In this document: piece by piece, positions 26,225 through 40,307 of the stretch
How positions within the stretch are numbered: the first letter of the stretch is position 1
Layout of the letters: each line of letters begins with the position of its first letter
Origin: Brachyhypopomus gauderio
Taxonomy: Eukaryota; Chordata; Actinopteri; Gymnotiformes; Hypopomidae
DNA length: 64,000 nucleotides
Direction: 5' to 3'
Assembly: GCF_052324685.1 (NCBI RefSeq)
Contig: NC_135219.1
Location: forward strand, 22,208,758-22,272,757
Translations under genes and position numbers: made by a program
The notes under the pieces: model-generated
Databases searched by the model: none
What the model saw: only the letters and a program-made list of their open reading frames with translations
What the model was told of the DNA's origin: nothing

Positions 26225-27738
26225 TTTCATAAAATGAGATTTCATAGTTTCATAAAAGTTGTTTCAATGAGAATTTTTTTTTTACTTACATATAATAATT
26301 GAATTGTTACTGTTTATATTTGTAGCATAAAGGTACAACATATATTTGGTATTTCATTAATTAATTTAGTTAGCTACTTAGTTTAAATACAATAAACTGT
26401 CTGTTTTAACAACCAGTTTCTATAATGTTAGTTTAAGGGTCATTAAAATAGCAAAAAGTCTCCTTGCTGCTGAAGTGTAATAACTTACTGTTTTAGGTGT
26501 TTTAAGTTCAGTCAAAATAAAAAAAAATCTTTCAATTTGGCTCATAATGAGGTGGTTATAATACTTTTAAATTCAAAGGTTCGCTGTTATTTGAGTGAAA
26601 AGAAACAATTCGGTATCTAAACCTGGATAAATTATTTTAAAACACTTGGTCTTACAGGAAATCATTAAGTACCTGTATGGTTTCTTACTGTTCTGTTGTC
26701 TGCTGATCAAAAAGTTAAAGATGGTTTAATAATGTGGAAAAGTTAGTGGTTTCAGACAACTGTCAAGAGCAGACAGGTTCTGTTTTGGAGATAACACAAC
26801 ATAATATAGTCTTTTTCAGTTCTTCAGCCTGAGTGTTACATACCACAGTGCAAAACCCCTACTGTCAAAGAATAAAATATTATCTTGTGTGTGTTGGAAA
26901 AACAACTGTCTTATGTGATTAGTATACATGTTGCACGTATGCATGCTGTGTAGATGGTCTAATAGAATAACACTGAAAACAACATCTTCTAAATGCACAC
27001 TGAGAACTGGAACATGAGCACATGTCATATTGACTGGGATGTCACCAAAGGTTCAGATGAATTACAACAAGCTAGTGAGAAAGTCATAAGAAAAGGTTTC
27101 ACCTTTCACTAACCCTACACTTTACAGTTTGTTCCATGATCAACTTGAGTTGGGTCATACAAATGCTTACGAATTTGCAGTTGTCTGAACATGTGGGCCT
27201 ATCAGTGATACACTGAAAAACCACTGAGCTTTGCAAAAGGAAACAAAGTATCTTCTCTGAGCCTGTTTATACTGCAGATTGTATGTTCTGCACATTGTTC
27301 ACTGATAGGCAAGCTCTTTTCCGATCCCAGTTGTTGTTGTTCAAGGTACACCAGGAGGTCAATTCTTGGAATGACCTTTTCATTCAAAGATCTTCTGTTT
27401 TCAAAGATATTTCACAAGTCTATTACTTGGTGAAATGTTTATTTTTTGCTGTAATCCAGCAATGATGCATCTTATAAAACCCTTTTAACTGAATTGATGA
27501 TTATGTTAGCGCTTGCATTTGTTTGTAAGAATCCTCCGAGATAAAGACAAAGAAATGTATAATGTCACATTACAGAAACCTTTTAAAGGTAATAGAAACA
27601 GCATTTAATGTTAATCTCACTAGAGGAAATGCACAGCAAACAGGATATTCTAACCAATAACCAATAACAATAACTAATGTCACGTTACAGCTCCGGATCC
27701 TTGCGTCCAGGCGTGTGTATGTGTAGGCCATGTCCATA
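26225..27738. other. Intergenic, nothing recognised
   Basis: AT-rich sequence upstream of apob. No gene, RNA or repeat family was recognised. Confidence 0.6.
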
Positions 27739-27740
27739 TA

Positions 27741-28956
27741 CACTATACTGGCAAAAGTATTTGCTCACCTTCCTTGACTCATATATGAGCTTAAGTGACA
27801 TCCCATTCCTAATCCATAGGGTTCAATGACGTTGGTTCACCCTTTGCAGCTAGAACACCTTCAACTCTTTTGAGAAGGCTATCCACAAGGTTTAGGTGTG
27901 TGTTCATGGAGATTTCTGACCATTCTTCCAGAAGCACATTTGTGTGGTCACATACTGATGTTGGACAAGAAGACCTGGCTCTCAGTCTCCGCTCTAATTC
28001 AACCCAAAGGTGTTCTATCAGGTTGAGGTCAGGACTTTGTGCCGGCCAGTCAAGGTCATCCACACCAAACTCTGGCATCCATGTCTTTATGGACCTTGCT
28101 TAGTGAACTGGTGCACAGTCATATTCAAAGATGAAAGGGGCCACCTCCAAACTGTTCCCACAAAGTTGGGAGAATGGAATGTCTAAAATGTCTTGGTATG
28201 CTGAAGCATTCAGAGTTCCTTTCACTGGAACTAAGGTTCTCCTGAAAAACAACCCCACACCACCAAACTTTACACTTGGAACAATGGAGTCAGGCAAGAC
28301 CGTTCTCCTGGCAACTGCCAAACCCAGACTCATCCATCGGATTGCCAGATGGAGATGCACGAATTTGTCACTCCAGAGAATATACATACTCCACTGCTAT
28401 AGAGTCCAGTGGCAGCAGGAGTTACACCACTGCATCCAATGCTTTGCATTGCACTTGGTGATGTATGGTTTGGATGTAGCTGCTCGACCATGGAAACTCA
28501 TTCCATGAAGCTCTCTGCACACTGTTCTTGAGCTGATCTAAAAGCCATATGAAGACTGGATGTCTGTAGTGATTGACTGCAGAAAATTGGTGACCTCTTC
28601 GCCCTATGCACTTCAGCATCCACTCACCCTGCTCCGTCAGTTTATGTGTCCTATCACTTCGTGGCTGAGTTGCTGTTATTCCTAAACACTTCAATTTTCT
28701 CATAATACAGCTCACAGTTGACTGTGGAATATTTAGGAGCAAGGAAATTTCACGACTGGATTTGTTGCACAGGTGGCATCTTATCACAGTTCCACACTGG
28801 AATTCACTGAGCTCCTGAGAGACCCATTCTTTCACAAATGTTTGTAAAAACAGTCTGCATGCCTAGGTGCTTAATTTTATACACCTGTGGCCATGGAAGT
28901 GATTGGAACACCTGATTCTGATTTGTTTGCGTCAGCAAATATTTATCAATATAGTG
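27741..28956 (-). mobile_element. Tc1/mariner element
   Basis: Inverted ends CACTATACTGGCAAAAGT (left) and CAATATAGTG (right) are flanked by TA (27739-27740 and 28957-28958), the Tc1 target. The body is a diverged, inactive copy of a Tc1-like transposase on the minus strand. Length about 1.2 kb fits a full-length element. It lies in the apob-hpcal1 interval. Confidence 0.9.
27809..28835 (-). pseudogene. Broken Tc1-type transposase
   Basis: Three separate minus-strand frames cover one protein. The N-terminal part (28422-28835) has helix-turn-helix features (REISLLLNIPQSTVSCIMRK). The middle is at 28100-28387. The C-terminal part (27809-28078) carries DWPAQSPDLNLIEHLWVELE, which holds the last catalytic acidic residue of the DDE triad (the final E of the NxIEHLW block). 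At least two frame breaks separate them, so no intact enzyme is made. Confidence 0.85.
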
Positions 28957-28989
28957 TATACACTTCCTGTGGGTGTGGTTGTTTGTGTA

Positions 28990-31180
28990 AATGTTCATCC
29001 ATCTTATCAGTCAAATGTGTTACACGCAGGGCTTATTTTGTGTTGTTATGGGTTCAGTATATATTGTGTGTGGTAGTCCTGTCGTGCTCGTCTTCGTGAG
29101 TCTACGTGTTTGCATGTTGAGTGTTTGCCTAACATTACTTTCAGTGGTCGCTTGCATTAATAAATGACGTGTTTGCCATGATCGTCTCTGCATCCTATCA
29201 AACTTCGCCCATGATATCTAATAGCTAATCTAACCAATACAATGCCTTTAACATACATTTTTAATAGTCAACATGACATGGTGGCTCTTTTCCTTTGCCA
29301 CATTATAATAAATAAATAACACTGAAATCCATTTGAAGATAGACAAATCTAAGTTACTGTAAATGTAAATAAATTATAGTATTCACAGTTGTGAAATTAT
29401 TTCAGGAATGGTAAAAAAAACAAAGCAGATGAACTGAACGCTAATGTCTTAAATGGTACTTTGATCCTTGCATAGCTTTTGATACAATTGACCGCAGGTA
29501 GTTCTTAATCATTTGTAAAACTTTCTGACTGTGTTTTAAATAGATTCCAATCACACCTGAGTAACTATGAAAGTGATTCTGCGCTTGAAACTAATTAATT
29601 CAAGTGTGGAGTACCTCAAGTTTCAATTCTGAGACAATGATGATTTAATCTGTACACACCTGCTTTTTCTATACAAATATCTGCTCTTGTCAACTTGTCT
29701 GGCTACTGCAAAGCTCTTTCTTTGGTCTAAGAAAGAGATCTATGTCTATCTTCTAGAGAGTGCAAAATGGTGGGCAGGAATTTTGACACATGAGAAGCAA
29801 GATTTATATTCCATTTATTCTCAGACAGCTGCACTTGACATGTCTTGTAGAAGACTTTCAATGGTTCATGGTCTTACTACATCATACATACATTAACTGA
29901 TTCTTAACTATGTCCCTGCAAAGGTTCTTAGATCTACCAACAGAAATATGCTGGTCATAGCTGCTACCCAAATAAAGAGGTGTCAGGCACCTTTTATCCT
30001 TTTAACCTGAAAACATGTAAGCCAGTCTAGTTTGCTCATTCGTGTTCTTTGATGAACTGCTTCTAGCATCTAGGTATTCAAATTGCACTGATTTATGAAA
30101 TTGTTGCACAATATACATCATGAACACTGAGGTCTTTCGTCCTGTTTGCAAAGGCTTACTCAATAGTCAGAAACTCATAACCTCATTTGTTCCTCGTTCA
30201 TTGAGTAATGATTAATTAATCATGCACCAAAAATGTGATCATTGGAAAGATTGTCTACTAGAGACAAACATGCATGAGCATGCACGCACACGCACACGCA
30301 CACACACAAGTATTAAACTGACTTTCAGTTCATAAGATGTATTACTGTGAGCTCAATATTATAGGGAAGCAGAAGGCTACTCCAGCTTACTATAGCAGTT
30401 GTACCACTCCAAAATCATGTATTTGCCATCTAATCAAACCTATTATCTAACTTTATGAGACATGTATTGTATAACCTAAATAATTCACTGCCAACATTGT
30501 TCTATACAGATCTATAATACATGCAGTTTCTTCTTTACATTTTTCTTTATTTCCTTCTAATAACTTTTACATTGATATATATTTGCAGCCATACATGTCT
30601 AATATAACTGTCTTTTCAGGCAGTTTTGTTTGACTGAAGTCACAAAACAATACACAAACTTCAACATTCCTTGCTTCTTGCTGCTGGTGTTTGTAGAATA
30701 ACAGCTTTTAAGGCAGAGCTGATCAGATAACCTCTCACTGACTCTATTCTAGTGCTCTGACATTTGATTTCAAATCCAATCACTCAGCATTTCATTCTTA
30801 TCTAATCTAAGCTTAATAAGATGTCTGACTCACATTGTGAGTTCATTTCACAGACTAAAGTCATGTTAGACTCAGTTAGACTCAATGCAGACTATATAAT
30901 TATTTGTTATTTTGAAAACTAACTTTGATTCAACATAACACTTTGACTCAACATAAATAAGCAAAAACAGTTTATCAGGTCTTTGTTCTCCCTTTAGAAA
31001 CTTACACAGCTTTGACTTTCTGACTGTCATCTGGTGGGGTTTCCTTTTAATAAATATTAATAAAATTCATTTTATTACTATATTTAAATGTAATGTAATA
31101 TGTCCAGTCCCTATTTATAAACCTTAATCTGAAGACGTCCCTGAATGAGACAGCATCTGGTGGATTGAATATGTACAATA
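28990..31180. other. Intergenic, nothing recognised
   Basis: No gene-like translation, RNA or known repeat seen apart from a short CA-rich run near 30286-30308. Confidence 0.55.
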
Positions 31181-31251
31181 TCACACTAGTCTATCACACA
31201 ATAGTTAAACCAGGCTATAATGGCCACTGCTGTGGTGGTGCATGGACTATT

Positions 31252-31547
31252 GTAAATGTAAAATGTAAATGTGCCATTTGTGATTTTTCACTGCAATCGA
31301 AATTTGTCTTCCGCTTTTTACCCATCAGTGCAGTTAGAACACACAAACACACACACTAGTGATTACTAGGGGGCTGTGGTGCACACATGCCAAGAGCGGT
31401 GGACAGCCCTAGCCCGGCGCCCAGGGAGCAGTTAGGGTTAGGTGCCTTGCTCAAGGGCACCTCAGTCATGGCCTCAGGCCTAGGAATCGAACCCACAACC
31501 CTCTGGTCACAAGACCGGTTCCTTAACCACCAGACCATTACTGCCCC
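31252..31547 (-). mobile_element. tRNA-derived SINE
   Basis: Read on the minus strand from 31547, the element begins GGGGCAGTAATGGTCTGGTGG, with an A-box-like TGGTCTGGTGG and a B-box-like GGTTGTGGGTTCGATTCC. It continues through a unique body (GCCTTGAGCAAGGC-type hairpin near 31440-31460) and ends in a simple (ACATTT)n-like tail at 31252-31275. These are the marks of a tRNA-derived SINE; the family name is not known to me. A 66-aa frame over it is incidental. Confidence 0.75.
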
Positions 31548-31559
31548 TATTATCACTAT

Positions 31560-34500
31560 TGTAGTTCTGAGATTACTTAATACAACTAGATGAGTATTAT
31601 AGTTTGTGAGAGCTCAAATAGTGAGAGATTAAAAGAAATATGTGGAAAGTTTGGACCAGAATGGTATTATTATATTAATGTTTTGGACCAGAATGGAGGA
31701 ATGCATCCATCATATAATTAACACATTCATTATATTATATGTCAACAATGGGTTTTTTTTATTTATATAAATACCTTATTCAATGGCACACTGAAAGAAT
31801 ACATACTAGAACCACAAAATACTTTATTTCTTATTTATTTATCAAATACGTATTTATGATGACATTTGAATTGCACCTTTGTGCAGGCCAAAAAGAATCT
31901 TATTTATTTATTTGGAGAGTATGTTGCAAAGATTACTCTGTAAGATTTCTCTGTAAGAAATACAAACATACTAAAGACAGTACACTCAATAATGGACACT
32001 ATATTATACAAACAACTATATGGGCACACACCCATATTGTGGATGAACTTTGAGCCTCAAATTTGAGTTGAATACAACCTTTGGACCAGCTCGATGAGCT
32101 CATTCCTTTCCTTCAGATCAGCCTCAAAATTGCAAAACACTGCACCAGAGCTGCTGAACAGTCTTTCCAAAAGAATTCTGAGTGTTTAAGCCAGGCATTT
32201 TTATGACAAAATACTCTACAATGACATTAATGTTTAGACAGGTTTCTGTCTTCCCTTTGCACTTAGTTAGAAATCTGCTGGGGTTTTTTTCAGTCATACA
32301 ATAATGACCAGAAAAAAAATATGTCAATAGGCAGAGTGCAGAAGTCGATTTGGGGCAAAATGGTCTCATACACTTCAGGAATATCACATCCTCAAAATAC
32401 TGTGTAAAGTACTGTGAAAATCCTTTGAAAAAAGTTTAACATACAAAGAAATTGTATAAATATACTAACAGTCTGCTATAGCGTAGTGTGTAGCAGCATC
32501 GGTTTCTAAATGTCTGCCATAATCTGTCATGAACTTAACTGTTGTAGGAAAAAATGAAACAAATGATGCTGAACATTTTAAAAAACTTATTTTAGGACAG
32601 TTAAAACAGTAAAACAGTTCAAACCGTTTTCTTGGTTTACACTCCATGAACACATACGGGATGTAATTTTTGCTATATTCTTCCTTTCAAGCATGCATTC
32701 TAAGAGACAATACATCATTTAAATGCATACCATACATACTTCTCTTACAACAAGATAGACATGCAGTGTCATTTGTGACCCATATCCTACATTAAAACCT
32801 CTATTATCTATTATCCTACATGAGTATTTTGTTAGGAAATGACTTCTTCCTTTCAATTATTTGGACCAAGACCAATAAATCTTTATAGTTTGGTTTTTTT
32901 GTAGTTTGGTCAATTGGTTATTGACCAGTATGATAAAATATCATAATATAGATAAAACATTAACATTTTAGTGTAAACTGACTTCTACATTCTGCATTAG
33001 TACACAATTGTACACCACATGTACAAACTAGCTCAAAATACAGCAGGAAGGGAGTAAAGTGTCCACACTTGATATTTCTAAACTGGATCTGAAGGGTATA
33101 GTCTCATGGTAAATATGGACACCTTAAACAACTTTGGATCCTATGGGCTAAAGATTCATCTGCGATTGTGTATGTGTGTGTGTATTCATGCATATGTGTG
33201 TGACATGGACACAGATATGGACTCTATGTACTAATAGACAAAAGACTTTATGTCTTTTGTACACCATAAAGATACAGAAAACAAGCAGTGGTCAGAGTTC
33301 CATTCTAATCACTGTCTCGTCATCAAAATGATTACCATGTAAAAATCTAATGTTGATCTGCTACCTAAGTAGATTGCTTAAGTACATAGTACAAACTTTA
33401 CCCTGTAATCAGTCAGATGTGAACTTGAATTACTGGACACTTAAATTCACTGGACACATGTCACCAATAAGTTTTTTTTTAATATATTATTCTAAGCTAT
33501 TTTATTTAATATTGTTGTTGCTGTTTGTATTATTAATGTTGTCATATATTATTGGATAAGATTACCATTATTCATATTATTTGTCATCTATAATACTAAT
33601 AGCGTTCAAATAATTTCTTGTTTAACCTGGAATAAATTTAATTAATACATTTAAATAAACAAAATAATATTTTAGTAAAACATTGAATACATTTTATTCA
33701 AATAGATGATGAACAAATAATTCTAAACTTTGTACTGTTAGATTATTGGAAGTAGCAGAGAGATGATGACAGTTTCTTGCAATCTGATTGGCAACAATAA
33801 TCCAGCAGATGATCCAACAACCAAAAATATATCAGGTCAGCAGTGTTTCTATGGTCAGAAACAGACCAGTAATGAACAGTATAGAAAGTGGATGAGGAAA
33901 TGTGAATGCTAGCAGATCTATAGTACACTTATGAAGCATACCTGCTAAACAAAGTATCCCTCACAGTCAAAGTCTTTGACTTTGTATTCCTCATACAGTG
34001 TTGGTACGAGGTAGTAAAAATGTGGATATATTGCTAAAGAAATGTTGGACAGCATTTTTACATGACGTCTTTAAAGCAAAAACAAAGTATTGTATGAAAT
34101 AAACATGACATACATATTCCATAAGGTTTCAATATGTGGACTATGCACTAGATTACACTTAAACATTTTCAAGCTAATGTGTAATGCTTGGCCTGCCTGG
34201 ACAGTTCAGGTGGTCAATATTTTGTTGGCACAGTCAGTGTTTTTGAACTGTGTCAAAACATGTCCTTAAAATGTGTCAAGTCATGTCTTTAAACTATAGT
34301 ATCTGGCCATAGTTTATAGGTAGAATATGTTGCAGCTTGTTGTAAGCCTCTAATAAAATTGTATCAATTAACATTTAATAAAAACAAATAATTTGGTAAG
34401 TAATGAGATGAAGTTTTATTGTTTTCTTTTTGTCTGTGTGTGAAGCAGGCTTAAAATAGCCAATGTTTGAATCATTTGTGGCACTGGGGACTTTGTACGT

Positions 34501-35930
34501 AAACAGCTTTTTTTTAAAAGGACTGTAAGTGAATAAAGAAAGAACAGCAGCAAAGCACAAGAGAATATGGTGAATTATGCAGAAGGTACCTGAGTCTGCC
34601 TAGGGCAGAAAACAGTAAACAAAAATACTAGTCCGCTTCAGTCGTCTGCTCTAATGGATCCAGCAGCTGGTGCAGCATGTAATGTCTCCTGGTGGAGCAT
34701 CTCAGAAAATCCTAGTTCATAACATTTAGAGTCCAAACAAAGCGTATGACGTGTGTTATGTTCACACGGGCAACCTCCTGCTAATTTCATGGCCAGCAAA
34801 ATGTTGGACATGTCTCCCTTGAGCATTTACCCAGAAATGAGGTTTTCATTAAAATGAGGGCCAGCAGAACGAAGTGGAAGTGCATTACAGTGAATTGGGG
34901 TTGAGGAGTAGTCTCGGTTCCAGTCACATTAGCCCTTCAAAGCACGCATTTGTGTATGTATGCATAGACATGTACGTCAATATAAGAGTAGAACTAGATT
35001 CAGAGTAAACTCTCCTCAGCGTTGACAGTGTTCCAGTGTTCCATTGTCCACTTAACTGCTAAAAGATACTCTCTCTCACACACACGCGGGCACACACACA
35101 CACACGGTCTCTGCCCACTTTCTCCAAGCTGCTTTCAACTACTGCCCTCTGCTGAGCTACAAAACAAGCGATACTTTAAGAAGCACGATTACATATTAAC
35201 TGTTTCAGAAAACCAATTTGTTTATTAGGTCAGCTAATTTTCAGAATTACTTTATTTTTTTAACTGGCAAAAGTAATGAATATAGAAGAGATACAATTGT
35301 TAATTGTCTTTACATATTTACATTATATTATTTTTAAAGAGCATTTCGTGCTATGTGTAAAACACTAATTTCCCCGCTGGACTTAGAAATGCTGTTTCCG
35401 CGGTAGAGACAACCGCCTGATCCACCGAAGAGTATATGGACTGAACCACGCGTTACCATCGGTTGTTTTATTAAATTACCTGACAATGTGGATGCATATT
35501 GTCTGCTGTTCTTAGGAACAAATTGTATTTTGTACATGTAAATATTCTATATCAAATACTTCCGTGACGAAAATCTTAATGAATAAATATAAAAATGTTA
35601 AAACATCTGAACAACTTCAACTTCTCCCCCTACAAATAGTCTTGGATGCGCCCATTAACAACAGAGCAAGGAGATCTAGGGTGTCAGATCTCCTGGTAGC
35701 CTCAATGATGATGTTTCTAGCATTCGTTTGAGAAATGATGGAGCCGACCTTTCCATCTGAAGAATTAAAGCTACAGATGTGCTATCAGATCTTTTTAAAT
35801 ACTGCGCGACGATCTATGTAGATTAATGGGTGCGTTTGCAAATATCCCATTTTAAAAGTCGTAGTTATAGGTAGCTTTTAAACTACTGCTACTTTTTTTC
35901 CATTAGAGCAACTGGTGAAGGTTTAGTGTG
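31560..35930. other. Intergenic, nothing recognised
   Basis: AT-rich non-coding sequence. The minus-strand frame near 32124-32387 gives weak transposase-like text with many breaks, too poor to call. A short CA run is at 35079-35105. Confidence 0.5.
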
Positions 35931-35935
35931 GACAC

Positions 35936-36015
35936 TCCCATTGAACAGAACCAAACGGACAAATCCTATTCGGGTCAAACAACCGGGGTCCTTTGCTTCT
36001 TAACACTTCTTCACG
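35936..36015 (+). other. Candidate non-coding first exon of hpcal1
   Basis: A GC-richer patch ends in TTCACG followed by a strong donor GTGAGTTG at 36016. HPCAL1 genes have upstream non-coding exons, and the coding exon at 40308 is preceded by an acceptor (TTTGTTTAG at 40231-40239), so an untranslated exon must lie upstream. That this is the one is a guess. Confidence 0.25.
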
Positions 36016-36099
36016 GTGAGTTGAGATCTTGGTTAAGTTCTTGTTAAAACTATAGGCTGGGCGTTCATTTTAAACTATGCAAGATGCCTACCGTAAGGT

Positions 36100-39000
36100 T
36101 CGGTTCATCATTACTGTATACTTTTTTTAAAGGATTTTCTGACCAACGCAGACTTTTGAAATAATGGCATTGTGACCAACTACGAATATCCCACGTTACA
36201 CAAACCCGTTGTACCTTTTATCCTCATCTCTCACTGTTTGGCGGAGCGATGGGTGGAGGTAGGTGTGGCATCAACGTATTTGTCCACCAAATGTCGAATT
36301 CACATAGATTTTTGAAGACGTCTTGGACGTAATCATCATATAAAGTCTGTGACACTAAAAGATATTCATGAAAGAGCTCGGCGCGAAAGTAATTTAAGTA
36401 ACACACACATTTTAAGTATTTGTGTAGAAATACCAGTGACTGAGTCACCACCTTTACTTCTCGGTGGAAAAAAAAACCTCAGTAGTGAATAGCAGTAGCT
36501 CCGTCAGGCTATACGGAACATGCTTTAAAAACTGTCCACTTATAACAGCATTTAGTCTAGTAAAACACATCTTGTCTCAGGTCGTTTGTTTTGTGACTAA
36601 ATGCAACGCAGGGGTCACAGCATGTCCCCACAGCAGGAATAAGTGGTCGATGGTTCACATGATTTTCAGTTGAGGCCCTGTGGAGTCATGGAGACAGCCT
36701 TGCAGCAGACATACCTGAGCTGTGTTAACTTATCCTCAGACCTATTTTAGGCAAATCAGTTTTTTATGCAACCCTGACAAGCAAAGTGAATCATTTGTTT
36801 CATTAAATGTTTCAATTTATCTGTACCAGTCAATGATATGTGTATCAAATGACCTTCTAACGCCAAAACCAACTATTCTGGTGGAAAAAAATACCCAGAA
36901 TTCTCTGATGCCCGAGCACACATGTTGTTTGTTTAAGTGTCATCTTATGGTTCGGTGGAGCAGGAGAAAGATACTGGATTTCTATCCTGCTGATCTTTTG
37001 ACACCTGTCAGGGTGAATTTGGGTTATACTCCTTTTGGAGATGGGGGACTTAATGAGGCCAACACAGACCCAAACACAAAGAGGTTAATGGAGTTGATGT
37101 TTAATGCATGATGAGTCAGGGATGATAACCTGCTACTGGACTGCCACCTGGAGAACTGAACTGACACAGCCGATGTGTTCAAACCCAAACGGTGTGGCTC
37201 TCACTTTCCAGTGAGTACACTTGTGCCGTATGACTGTACACCTGTGTGGAAGGACAGAAATCCGATCCAAAGTAGTTCCATAGTCAGTGCAGAAGTAGGC
37301 AAGAAACAGGCCTACAATATGTGTAAACACGTGTCTTTAAAAGGCATCTGGTAATAAAGCAGGTGTGAAACTGTTTATTAAAGGGCAGTCTTAACTCATG
37401 CAGTAGGCTAGTGTGGGCACACCAGTTGTATGGTGCAAAAGAACAGTGCCATTAACCAGAATAACAAGGCGGACAGCTAGGCGCTGGGAATGTGGGCTGC
37501 TGTGAAGAGAGACAGAATGACAAAGGCAGGCAACCGTGGCCTGGAGTACAGAGGTGTTACATAAACAGCCTTAGTCAGTGTAAACGCGAGACCGGACGAG
37601 CAACACAGTCTGCACAGGAGACAGGTTTAACACCGTAGTGGTGAGCACAAAACTAGAGAGAGTATTCAGGGTATTCATGGTAGAATATTTAGCCATATTT
37701 GTATTTTGACCAGTTATGACAGATAATAACACATTAATTGGACAAGAGAAACAGACCTAGAGGGGTCAGTGTAATTAAAATTCAACAAAAGCATTTAACA
37801 AAAATCTCAAACATGCATCAACAGTATGAAAAGTTAGTCCGTCCCTAATAAATAAACACAAACTTTGTTTTCATTAGAAACATTCTTAGTTATTTCGAGA
37901 TGCAATTGTAAGCAAAAAATGTAAAAAATGAAATGATGATTGGTCAATAATTGCTTTATTCTTGCTTGTTGAAACCTAGAGATAGCTCAGGATAACACAG
38001 AATTTCCAAACTGATTCTGAGGGATGGAACTTTTCGTAGCTTGTGCCTTGAATTGCTACATATGAAGACAACTGCAGTGAAATCAGCTGAATAAAGTAGG
38101 ACATGAAGGGCCCTGGAGAATTCAGCAAAATTCTGGCAGATTGATTGTGAATGAGGACATACAGCATCTATTGCTCCCAACTGAAAGTCAGAGATGCATC
38201 TGTATTTGGTCTTATAAAAACAGTCGGTATTATAAATGACTACATCTACAGAATATATGTTCTCTAATAATAACATTTTGCACACACCGTTGTTACTTTT
38301 AAAACCTTCAATATTTTTTGAATTTCTACCTCAGCTTCTTTGTGGCATTAGTTCATCCAAAATACATCTGCCCGAATTTGAGCTCTGTATTACCACCACT
38401 ATGTCACTTTCCATTTAATAGGACCTGTGGGGACCCTTTCTGGTAGCAATATTACGCATTTGTAACCCTAAAGTCACTACATTTGTATTTGCTTGCATTT
38501 TTGTCGATCAGATCGGACAGTTCTTGAGGCTGGGTGAGTGTGGGAGTGAAGTAGGAAGGGAGTTTGATCACGACACGCGTGTTTTTGTCTGCACGTGCAC
38601 GACAGCAGTGACACACAACAAGTTTAAGGAGGAGCTATGAGTGACCATCTTGTAGACATCTGCAGACAGAGTGAGACCACTGGCTGCTGAACATGTGGAC
38701 GCCCAGAAAACATGAACGCAGAGAATCCAGCCTGTGGCCAAAGCCTCTGGGATGTCGTCTTTTAATGCTGTAGCACAGCGCAAAACAGTTCTAGCTCATC
38801 AAATGATAAGAAACTGAGTCAAGCTCATCAGCTGTAACAGGGGCCCAGGAACCATTTTTAGTAGCAATTCCAATTGGTAATAATTAGCTCTACATGTGTT
38901 CCATTTTAGAAACAACAAAGATGACTCAGTTCATCAGGCTTTTGCTGATGAGTTGATGTTCTGACATACGCAGGGCTGTACCTTGTGCACTCTGCCTTTT

Positions 39001-40230
39001 TCTTTTGTTGCACCAATCCTATACTGACTGGAAGAGCCATGGCAACAGCAAATGATTGATTCAAATCTGATTACAGAAAATTGTAAATGATTGACACATT
39101 AAAGATGAGAGACAAACATATCAAAAAGGGTGTACAGGGGAGAGCACACAGACACACGTGGTCATTTCTCCTTCAGGACAATAAAGCTTTTATGGGTTAA
39201 GTGGAAGGTGTAGCTGAATTATATAACCCATCATTAAATTTTGCCAGACCGTGCCACCTCGCCTGTCACATGGTCTCCATATAATGCATTTAATGTATGC
39301 TATTTAAAAATCTCTTTCCCGGTGCCTAGGAAACAGATGTTTTTTGTGCCTTCATTATTATTTTTTTTTTGGTCTCTTTCGTTTTGAGGAAAGAGGAAAA
39401 TAAGGTTGTTTGTCACAGTTTAGTCTATGGAGTGATTCTTGCCAGACCCTAAAGAGCCAACATGGCGTACTCCGCATGATCTAGACGCCCTGCTTCGCCA
39501 TGATATTACAGAGGCATGAGAGAATGGCGAGATTCAATCGAACGTTTGCCCTATTCTTCAGTGTTTTACCACAATTTAGGGTGAACTTACGTACAGTTTG
39601 ACAGGGTGTGTGGTAAACTAGTGTATGAGTGTGATCCTCTGTATGAAGTAGAATGTTATACAGTGTTGTTTCAGCAGAGGTTTTTACTCAGAGGTGCTGG
39701 TGTTATCTGGGGAGATGTTTTAAACGGCGAACAAGCCCTTCATCCTAATATCTAAGTATCATGCCTTCTCAGACATACACAGGGTTATAAGTTTGACTAA
39801 AGGATTGTAACATATTACTAGGCAGAATGAAACCCCAAAGAACTTGGCATTTAAACGTACCTATATAGACTGAAATGTAACCCCCTTCTTATTATGTGGC
39901 TGGTAACAGTCTTGATGGTTTCTAGGGTTATTTAGAGCCAGACATGACCTTTTGTAAGAGTTCTCTCTGTCTCCAAGATTCCCAGATGGCCGTTAACCCC
40001 CCACAATCAAGAAATCAATAAATTCTCACCTTAATAAGGTTTTAAATGGTATCCATGGATACTAGACTCCACTCCCTCATCTCACTAAGGGAAACACATT
40101 CCCCATCTGGCCAAATCCTGTTCTGGCAGGAGACAAATAAAGGACAAAAAATCATTTGTATGACAATGGGAATACTGGAAAACATGAGCATCATCTAACA
40201 GCAGCTATTATAATTCTTCTACAATGTACC
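36100..40230. other. Presumed hpcal1 5' intron, nothing recognised
   Basis: Several frames of 60-130 codons (for example 36722-37111, plus strand) lack splice context or similarity to anything I know. Confidence 0.4.
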
Positions 40231-40307
40231 TTTGTTTAGGGCCAGAAAGACACAACGCAGGTGATCCAGCAGTGAGGTCCTAGAACAGTCTGCAGCAGGG
40301 CTCCGAC

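Noticed and set aside
31356..31556. tRNA gene or small protein
   Set aside because: The A/B boxes belong to a SINE with a body and simple tail; the cloverleaf is not intact.
36722..37111. 129-codon plus-strand frame between apob and hpcal1
   Set aside because: No similarity recognised, no splice or start context, composition like flanking non-coding DNA.
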